Assembly: GCA_000320545.1 (NCBI GenBank)
Contig: ADNK01002681.1
Span: 20,001 to 62,596 of the forward strand
DNA: 42,596 bases
Direction of reading: 5' to 3'
Origin: Bigelowiella natans CCMP2755
Taxonomy: Eukaryota; Cercozoa; Chlorarachniophyceae
The notes below the pieces were generated by a model, which did no database searches, was not told the DNA's origin, and was given only the letters and a program-made list of their open reading frames with translations. Below are positions 35,881 through 42,596 of the stretch, piece after piece. Position 1 is the stretch's first letter; the number at the start of each line of letters is the position of its first letter. Both the position numbers and the translations under genes were made by a program.

Positions 35881-36866
35881 CTTATGAGCAATATTTCATA
35901 AGTACAGTTTGGTTAAGTATAATTCCTTTCATCTACTTGAATCGGAAAAGGTGTCTTTCAAGCATTTCAATACAGCTGAACATCAGCCCTGCGCATCGAT
36001 GTGTAATTGCGAAATGAATGTCAAACGAAAACATTGCCACTGCTCCTACGATACTGCACGTACGTACACCGAGAGAAGCACTGTGGTGCTAACATAAATG
36101 CATCAGGGCCGCCAGCATTGCAATGCTAGCTAGCTAGATATGTGCTGCAGGCCCATTTTGAGTGAATCATTGACCGTTGTTGCATTGCATGTCGCAGCAT
36201 TCGCTGCGTACACCTTAGATCGACATTATGGCCCGTGTGTGTGTATGTGCAGCGGCAGGCAAAATAACAAGTACCCCCGCCACTGCACGCCATCTATCGA
36301 TCAACCAAAATTATGTGATGTGTCTAGCTGCTATATGTGCTCATCCCTCATTTGTTGAAAAATCCAGGCCTGATCGAAGCAAGCTACTAGTAAGTGCATC
36401 GCACTACGCTTCTGCTAGGCTGTTTGACATGCCATTCTAGCGTTGCCAAATTTGTGTAGGCTCTAAGCAAACTGACGCAGCTATATACGCTTGCACAATG
36501 GGCACAGTCATGAGTTATAGTTGAACAGGACTAAGGATTCAATGCTAGAATGGTCGAAACAAGCTGGAGCACTAATAAAGTAGTTCCACTATGTCTATTG
36601 TTTCCAGCATGCCAGTATCGTTAATGAAATTGTTCTGTGTTTGTTAATACATGCAATCTAGTGATCTAGATGATGTGTTGCTACATTGCCACATCGCAGC
36701 ACGCGCAAGACGACTAAGGGCACAAGGAGACACTTGCATCTATGTACGTACGTGCAGGCAGCGCAGCAAAATTTCGCGTTCAGATCATGAACTAGTGAAG
36801 GTGATGTGTCTTCATTGTTGCACAACAAATTGTTCTCTACATGCATTTCCCTGTGATAACATCCAT
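35881..36866. other. Convergent intergenic region
   Basis: 986 nt with no supported exon. From about 36650 to 36866 it is the 3' flank shared with the other VWA copy. The remainder is microsatellite-free DNA rich in TGCATG, GCTAGCTAGC and ACGTACGTAC words. Confidence 0.6.
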
Positions 36867-37843
36867 CTAGCTCAAAAATTTCAGCTTCTTCACAGCTGAC
36901 TTGGCAATTCTGTGACCGTTTTGTGAAACCGCAACAAACTGCTGCTCCTGCCGAATGATTTGGGTCACATGTGTTCTGACCCATTGAAATGCCTTTTTGA
37001 CACCGGTCGCACTTTGCTCAACAGAGTGAACGCGTACTCCACGAATGCCTTTAGACATTGCCCGCAACTGCTGCAGACCCTCATTCCCAACAGAGAGCAA
37101 GACAGCTCTGAAGCCTTTGTGTCTCCGAGCCGCTGCGAGAAGCGCATTGCGAGCGTCAGTAGCCGAGCAGCTCGAACTAGTGTCGTCTCCATCGGTGAGA
37201 AGTATCATGAGAGGGGTGAAGGTACTCTTCGCTTTGAAATCCTCAGCAGCAGACTTCACTGAATCAAACAACGCAGTTGAGCCTCCGCTCTGAGTCTTCG
37301 CCCTCATCTTTTTAACGTTGACCTTATTAGCCTTCACACCAACGAATGCAGTATCGACGTTGTGGTTGAATGCTCTGAATGTCACAAGATCCTTCGGGCG
37401 AAGCACCTTGAGAAGGCTCTCGACGCCGTTAAAAGCCTCCTCGAGCTTTTTCCCGGCCATCGATCCAGATTTATCCACCAGCAATGAGCAGTAGAATGGG
37501 GAGCGTGTTTTCTTCTCGGATGATTTTGTAGTAATGCTCTGGGTGACTTTCATGAAGCCAGTAAACCCTCCTCCTCGTCCTGCATGAGGAATGAGAAAAC
37601 CAGCTCCTCTTCCGCCATTTCCACCTCCGTGGGGGATCAGAGCGCCAGTTCCTCTTCCCCGCCCCTTGCCGCGGCCAGGCTTACGGTGTTTCCTCGTGAA
37701 ATTGTTCTTCTTCATATTGGTTTGTTTTGTGTTGATTAGTAAGTATTTGTTCGTTGAGTTCTGAGTTGTGCTGTTTGAGCCGGCACTGTGCAAATCCTTC
37801 ACACGCGTTCCTTCTTCTTTCTGTTTGCGACCGAGCCGACGCG
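36650..37843 (-). repeat. Right arm of inverted 1.2-kb duplication (VWA copy 2)
   Basis: This is the reverse-complement match of 21591-22791. It lacks a CTAGCTAGCTAG-containing stretch of about 15 nt found in the 3' flank of copy 1 and has an extra CACTAGAT at the far end. No terminal inverted repeat or certain target-site duplication was seen at the borders. Confidence 0.92.
36867..37715 (-). CDS. VWA-domain protein with RG-rich N-terminus, copy 2, intronless
   Basis: The 282-aa frame is identical to copy 1 except for one residue: His for Leu in the Gly-rich tail. It contains the same RG-rich N-terminal tail, DKSGS MIDAS motif, SGGSTALFDS and LLTDGDD. A synonymous AAA/AAG difference at the 11th or nearby Lys codon and a few base changes in the leader were also seen. 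The open frame extends upstream to 37802, but the shared ATG at 37715 is taken as the start. Divergence in the flanks is about as low as in the coding part, pointing to recent duplication or gene conversion rather than selection alone. Sequence upstream of 37843 is unrelated to copy 1, so the two copies probably have different promoters. Confidence 0.9.
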   Translation of the reverse strand: MKKNNFTRKHRKPGRGKGRGRGTGALIPHGGGNGGRGAGFLIPHAGRGGGFTGFMKVTQSITTKSSEKKTRSPFYCSLLVDKSGSMAGKKLEEAFNGVESLLKVLRPKDLVTFRAFNHNVDTAFVGVKANKVNVKKMRAKTQSGGSTALFDSVKSAAEDFKAKSTFTPLMILLTDGDDTSSSCSATDARNALLAAARRHKGFRAVLLSVGNEGLQQLRAMSKGIRGVRVHSVEQSATGVKKAFQWVRTHVTQIIRQEQQFVAVSQNGHRIAKSAVKKLKFLS

Positions 37844-38255
37844 AGTGTTGTAATGTTGTTGCGGTCGTATTCTAGGTATAATGCGTGATTTTTGGTGTCG
37901 CACTCTCCTAGTAGCAGGGCTAAGAAAAGCCCTTCATCCATGTCTCTGTGTACCAAACCGCCGTGATTCAGTAGTGCGGCCGTCGTACAAATGCGCTCGT
38001 CTAGGCCAAATTTTGTACGCGACAACGCGATGGTTACAAACTACAGAATTTCGGCTCCGTGCGTGGGAGAAGCAATGCACTTATCTCTCGGTCTCTGGAT
38101 TGTTAGGAAGAAATTTATCGCAAAAACATCGTAAAATGTAATCGCTCTTCAGCGATCGAACCCTGTTCAAAAGCATAAGAAGTGGTGCTGCTGCTGGGTA
38201 TGCTCACCCCTGCTGTCCTTTCCCCTCTCCCCTGCCGCTTGAGCTTCCTCTCCAG
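37716..38255. promoter_or_regulatory. Divergent spacer between VWA copy 2 (-) and TPR gene (+)
   Basis: It holds the VWA copy 2 leader and promoter and the unresolved first exon(s) of the TPR gene. A possible short exon about 38147-38199 ends in a GTATGC donor, but its frame does not connect cleanly. Confidence 0.45.
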
Positions 38256-38684
38256 AGGATTATCGAACCAGCACAGCTTCAACAATATGCGACATACTTC
38301 TCTACATGCGAGGAAGGCAGGGAACCTCGGCGCAGAGAACTGGTTGAAAATAGGGACGAAATGAGTGTGGGAGAGGGGGGGGGGTATGGAGCGAAGCTAA
38401 AGTGGGAAAATGTTATTCATTGTATAAACCTGTAATAGGCCCTCCAAAAGACGATCATCCTTGGCTACGCTTCTCGTTCTATTTCTAGCTCAAAGTTCCA
38501 ACGGTTCTCGCCAGAAACAGAGTTAACGAAGAAGCATGGAGATGACTGTCGTAGACCTGACTAAACATTTTACGCAAACACTTCACGTTGTTTACCCTTT
38601 ACATGTATGATTCCAGTTGCCGTTGCACAGGAGGGAAGCTGCAGCGGCGATAATGTATTAAGCCCATAATCAACACACACACAT

Positions 38685-38736
<52 letters not shown>

Positions 38737-39946
38737 ATATTATATACATATATAAAAGATTACTCTTAACGCTTGGTGGTTTAAAATGTGCTATATTCTA
38801 TCACCTACCCCGTGCAGCCGGCCACATGCGACATCGACGCAGATACGCTAGGCTCGGCCAAGGCACTTTACCAGAAGGGTCTTGGCCTTCTTGACGAGGT
38901 ATATCGAAACGACATCCTAATATTTAAATAAATAATATATTGTATGAAGTATAAATCATCCTCTGTCTCTTCCTCTTCCTCTCTCCTTTCTACGCGTAAG
39001 TTGAAGCGCGTGTATGTATGGTGTGTGCGCATGCTATCCGTGAAAGTGTGCGTACATCTATGCAATTCCACCCTTGTTTTATCACTCATGTATCAGGGCA
39101 ACTTCGCCGCAGCCCAGAGGGAGTTTGAAGAGGCCATCTCAATCCACCCCAAGGTGTCCATGGCTGTTATGCAGCGTTCGTTGTTGTCATGTGTTATCGT
39201 AGGTCAGCGCTGCACTACTTATCCACGCATAACATATACGCACGCAAATCCCTTCTTCTGATGATGATGATCTCTCTTCTCTCAGTATGCAGACGCGTAC
39301 TATCAACTCGGTGTGGTCCGTGCGCAGCAAAACGACCTCAGGGGCTGCGAGAAATGGTAAGGTGGAAGGTGTGATCATGTGCGACCGCTGTGCCATAAAT
39401 GGTCGATTGACAGCGATTTCGCAGCGCCGCCATATGACTTATATATGCGGAATTGACATCACGATGCAATTCGTGAAAGAAGACTGGTGTTACGTATCAT
39501 CGTAGTAGCGTCCTAGTTATCGTCCTTCCTCGCTTTGCTTTGCCGCTGTTTATTGCTTATTCCTATCGTTATCCGCCTCCATTAGGGTACAGAAGGCAAT
39601 CGAAATCAACCCGAACATAGGGCAGTTCTACTCGTAATAACAGCAGAGACACCCCCCCCCCCGTTAGTAGTTGCTACGACCGTATTAACGTACAAAAATG
39701 TCAGCAGAAAATAATAAATCACTCGAAAGCAAGCGATATCACTAGTCTTTATATTTAACACTAAAAACCTGCACAATCACATCTACACACGCACACGCAC
39801 ACGCACAAACACAAACACAAACACAAACACAAACACATTGGTTGTTTGTGGCAAAGAATGTTAGGGATATGCTCCGTGCAGCAAAACAAACTAGCAGCGG
39901 CAGAAATGGCCTTCAGGAAGGTGCAAAAAAGTGACCATAAATCTCA

Positions 39947-39988
<42 letters not shown>

Positions 39989-40090
39989 TTATATATATAA
40001 ATGGGCGAAACAAATATCACATGCACTGTATCATCTAGGCTTCAATGCTCTTGTGCAGGATTCGATTTTCTTTCGGCGAATATATTATCA

Positions 40091-40131
<41 letters not shown>

Positions 40132-40481
40132 TGTATATCCTAAGCCATCACTAAGGTTTGGCATTTCATGGAATTAAGACAACTATTCATGAAACATTTC
40201 TTCTTGCTCAGGCTTCCGAGCTTCTTCCTGAAGATCCATACACTTTCTTCAATCTTGGTGTGATAAGCTGGCCCCAGCTGGGAAAGGGGGAGGGGGGGGG
40301 GGGGGATTGGGTGCTAAGAGCGTAGAGTGTTCATAGCCGTGCTTTGAGTAACCTTGGTTAGCTATATCGTTACAAGAGCGTATTGCTTTTTATCATGTTT
40401 CACATCCAAGGAACTCCCCCTCGCAAGCGAGGAGCATATATAGCATTCTTTGTTTGCTAGAAATATGGCTGGACATGTGCA

Positions 40482-40546
<65 letters not shown>

Positions 40547-41001
40547 TACATAGTTATGATGGAGGTGATAGCTCCTTACATATAACACTGAACCTATATT
40601 TCTTCTCCCCCTCTCTTCATTAGGCATGGTTCTTGAGAAGAGACAAAATTTTGAGGGGGTATGCGAATAAATATTCACGCAATGTTATCGATGATACTCT
40701 CGGGGCCTCCTTTGAGGAACTTTATACGTGTATGGCCTCTGTCTATATGCACGTGGTGCGTGTGCGTGTGTGCGTGTGTGCGTGTGTGCGTGTGTGCAAG
40801 GACCAAATGTTGGGTAGTTGAAATGCATCCCCTTCTTGAGCTTATCAATTGAGAAAACTACTCACGATATAATGGGATTACTACTCGCCATTCTTGCCAT
40901 TGTTGTCTAGGCCGAATACGCGTATCTCAACGCAATAAACATACGGTCGGGTGATAAACGATTCCACATAAAACTGGCTAAGGTACTGATTTCTGCACTG
41001 C

Positions 41002-41054
<53 letters not shown>

Positions 41055-41362
41055 TCTTTCGCATCTTCTTCTTCTTCTTCTTCTTCTTCTTCTTCTTCTT
41101 GAGGGGCGGGTGTTCGGAGTCCTTCTACCCCCCCCCTTCTTAAAACTAGCTGCTTATTGCAGATACAGGTATTACTGTGTCTCCTTGCAACGTCTTCCAC
41201 CGACAAAATTTGTGGCTGCATGTGTAGGTCCTCGAGGAGGAAGGCAAACTGAAGCGCTCGCTTATATACTACGAAAACGCGCTCAAGTTCGACCCGAGCG
41301 ATGCCGATGCAAAGCGGAGCATTGCATCAATACAGCTGAGAATAAGCGCGGCCTCATCATGA
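38256..41362 (+). CDS. Tetratricopeptide-repeat (TPR) protein, at least 11 exons, 5' end missing
   Basis: Exons 38256-38364, 38617-38654, 38818-38898, 39097-39153, 39286-39356, 39586-39633, 39857-39920, 40212-40257, 40624-40658, 40911-40982 and 41228-41362 (TGA) join with all phases matching, for 251 residues. From about residue 50 there are roughly five TPR units: ALYQKGLGLLDEGNFAAAQ, AYYQLGVVRAQQNDLRGCE, FYSMLGICSVQQNKLAAAE, TFFNLGMVLEKRQNFEGAE and a last unit ending RSLIYYENALKFDPSDADAK. Each has the canonical small-residue and P(x)A pattern. TPRs form a superhelical protein-binding scaffold; no catalytic domain is seen. The first two exons give a charged, Cys-containing leader (YFSTCEEGREPRRRELVENR). 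The start codon is not identified and probably lies in 37900-38200. Exon borders fall inside repeats, so splicing errors would disrupt TPRs. Confidence 0.85.
38687..38735. repeat. (CA)n(TA)n compound microsatellite
   Basis: A CA array running into a TA array in the TPR-gene intron after the exon ending at 38654. Confidence 0.9.
39951..40130. repeat. Two (TA)n microsatellites
   Basis: TA arrays about 39951-40007 (interrupted by TTTATATATTTA) and 40098-40130, in one TPR-gene intron. Confidence 0.9.
40485..40542. repeat. (CA)n(TA)n compound microsatellite
   Basis: The same CA-to-TA arrangement as at 38687, in a later intron of the TPR gene. Confidence 0.9.
41003..41100. repeat. (CT)n and (TTC)n microsatellites
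   Basis: A CT array, a short CTAT run and then a TTC array in the last TPR-gene intron. Together they make a long pyrimidine tract on the coding strand. Confidence 0.9.
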
Positions 41363-41970
41363 GCTGCTAACTAGCTAAGGATATGAGCAGAAACCTTTCA
41401 TCGTTGAGAAGTGCCAGTGGTCGAGTGATGGCTCACTGAGCCACGAATCGACGGTGATTAGGAATGCTCCCTTACTGATATAGCTGATTTAAGCTTTAAT
41501 CAATGCAAAAGTGATTGTATGTTTTGATGTTCCATTCGGATGTCTCGCCGACGCATGACCGTCACAATCTAGCAATGTCAGCACGCAAGCTAGCAGGCAG
41601 CCATGGATCGGAGGAGCATCGACAACGTGCGCTCACCAGCGCGCTAGGGATTTTATGGGATTTGCAGCAACATCTTGTCCGCTAAACACAACGGCGCGGT
41701 CACGCAGTGCAATTCTGTAATGCATCGTTCTGTGCGACGCACATGCGGAGCTTTTCTTCTGTGTACGTACACACACGTACTATGGCTACATAATTATACA
41801 TGTGCAAAACCTACTAGAAGTGGTACATAACGGTCCATTTTCTTTTTGATCTTAACATGCATGCTCGTTAGAAGCTACTACGACTCCTCTACTTTTGAGA
41901 CGGATGCTACTACTACTCCTCTACTTATACCAGGTGCAACTCTAAGCTTCCTAATTCATTATCTTCGTTA
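41363..41970. other. Convergent intergenic region
   Basis: Between the 3' ends of the TPR gene and the EF-hand gene. No exon is seen. It contains GCTAGC-rich stretches and an imperfect repeat of GCTACTACGACTCCTCTACT-like units near 41874-41930. Confidence 0.6.
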
Positions 41971-42549
41971 TCAGTCGCAGTCCATGAACGCGAGACAGAA
42001 AAAGTCCTGAATGTGCATTATTACGCTTCAAAATACGCTTCAAAATATGACTCTGTTTGTACTCTTCATTGTCACAAAAAAAAGGCAACTTTGGGAGAAT
42101 AATAACATCATCCTCACTTCTTTGCAAATTGGTTGTCCTTCGGTTTTAAACTTGGCAATGCTCTCCCGTATATCCTATGGAATGGAAAGCTACGTGAGCC
42201 GACGTTCAGCACCAGAGAGTGTGCGCATGTGCGTGTGTGCATTCACAGAATACACATAAAATGCATCACCTTGAGAGTTTGTCTGTCTCCCCTGTTGTCA
42301 GTTGAAATAATGGGCAGGTAAGCACAGATCACACACCAAACGTAGTGCAGAGGCAGACGACGAAACGGATATGAATAGGAGAATGTCAAAACGAGTGAGC
42401 AAATGATACATATATGTTTGCAAACACACACACACACATACACACATATGTACTGTACCGTGACTGCTGCACTAGAAAGATTAACGCCACAACTTCGTCA
42501 AAGTCAACAAAACCATCATGGTCTGTGTCCAGTCGGTGGAATACTTCAT
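41971..42549 (-). CDS. EF-hand calcium-binding protein, 3' part (partial)
   Basis: Four minus-strand exons join in phase: 42549-42459, 42291-42270, 42174-42118 and 42006-41971 (TGA). The first visible exon encodes a textbook EF-hand: entering helix LDEVFHRL, 12-residue loop DTDHDGFVDFDE with acidic residues at positions 1, 3, 5, 9 and 12 and Gly at 6, then exiting helix VVALIFLVQQ. Downstream exons add DIRESIAKFKTEGQPICKE and the C-terminus DFFCLAFMDCD. The family binds Ca2+ and relays calcium signals, often with paired EF-hands or a fused catalytic domain. The 5' part lies outside the window, so the full architecture is unknown. The loop argues for functional calcium binding in this hand. 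Confidence 0.78.
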
Positions 42550-42576
42550 CTAATCATTACATATACACAGAAAGAA

Positions 42577-42596
42577 GGGGGGGGGGGGGGGGGGGG
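42577..42596. repeat. Terminal poly-G run
   Basis: The window ends inside an uninterrupted G run of about 19, which may mark an assembly break. Confidence 0.85.

Noticed and set aside
36650..37843. Inverted VWA units as a transposon with terminal inverted repeats
   Set aside because: No inverted termini, no transposase and no clear target-site duplication at either border; segmental duplication is simpler.
38147..38199. Candidate first exon of the TPR gene
   Set aside because: Its donor phase would put the next exon in a frame that stops at once, so it was not joined to the model.

Overview
This 42.6 kb window is nuclear DNA of a microbial eukaryote, most likely a protist alga. The genes are spliced with short exons (down to about 24 nt) and GT-AG introns. 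Most introns are packed with simple repeats: TA, CA, GT, CT, GA, GAT and TTC arrays and homopolymer C or G runs. A eukaryotic tRNA-Lys(UUU) gene is present. Several proteins start with ER-type signal peptides or an ER-type leader followed by LRGG or AFALR-like residues, as expected of a cell with a secondary plastid (chlorarachniophyte, cryptophyte or stramenopile type). The species is not identified. Exon models were rebuilt by hand from splice sites, phase continuity and the coherence of the predicted protein; there are no transcript data.

Layout, left to right. (1) 181-1380 (+): 3' part of a possible redoxin/peroxiredoxin-like gene. (2) 1998-2354: possible decayed gene remnant. (3) 2560-4851 (+): intronless secretory ankyrin-repeat/coiled-coil protein. 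(4) 5399-7380 (-): two-exon flavin-containing monooxygenase with a poly-Q tract and C-terminal hydrophobic segments. (5) 7673-7745 (+): tRNA-Lys. (6) 7992-14168 (+): about 23-exon PPR-like protein with a signal peptide. (7) 14917-15402 (-): intronless small SnoaL/NTF2-like protein. (8) 15403-17224: gene-poor, with a 22-bp perfect palindrome and short direct repeats, followed by a frameshifted coding remnant (17225-17493). (9) 18203-21235 (-): multi-exon gene with an aerolysin/natterin-like (ETX/MTX2-type) C-terminal region. (10) 21719-22567 (+): intronless RG-rich VWA-domain gene, copy 1.

(11) 23177-27034 (-): about 14-exon FAD/NAD(P)-dependent oxidoreductase. (12) 27835-31832 (+): 14-exon endonuclease/exonuclease/phosphatase (EEP) hydrolase with the motif set complete. 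(13) 32666-33234 (-): two-exon small membrane protein. (14) 33447-35880 (+): nine-exon protein with a mitochondrial-type presequence, one membrane segment and a coiled coil, family unknown. (15) 36867-37715 (-): VWA gene copy 2, inverted and almost identical to copy 1. (16) 38256-41362 (+): 11-exon TPR protein. (17) 41971-42549 (-): 3' end of an EF-hand gene that runs out of the window, which stops in a poly-G run.

The genes do not form an operon or an obvious pathway. The main structural feature is the pair of about 1.2-kb inverted repeats carrying the VWA gene. They enclose about 13.9 kb with four other genes, an arrangement that could permit inversion or gene conversion. The most unusual coding finds are the VWA pair, the aerolysin-like gene, the unassigned mitochondrial coiled-coil protein and two apparent frameshifted gene remnants.
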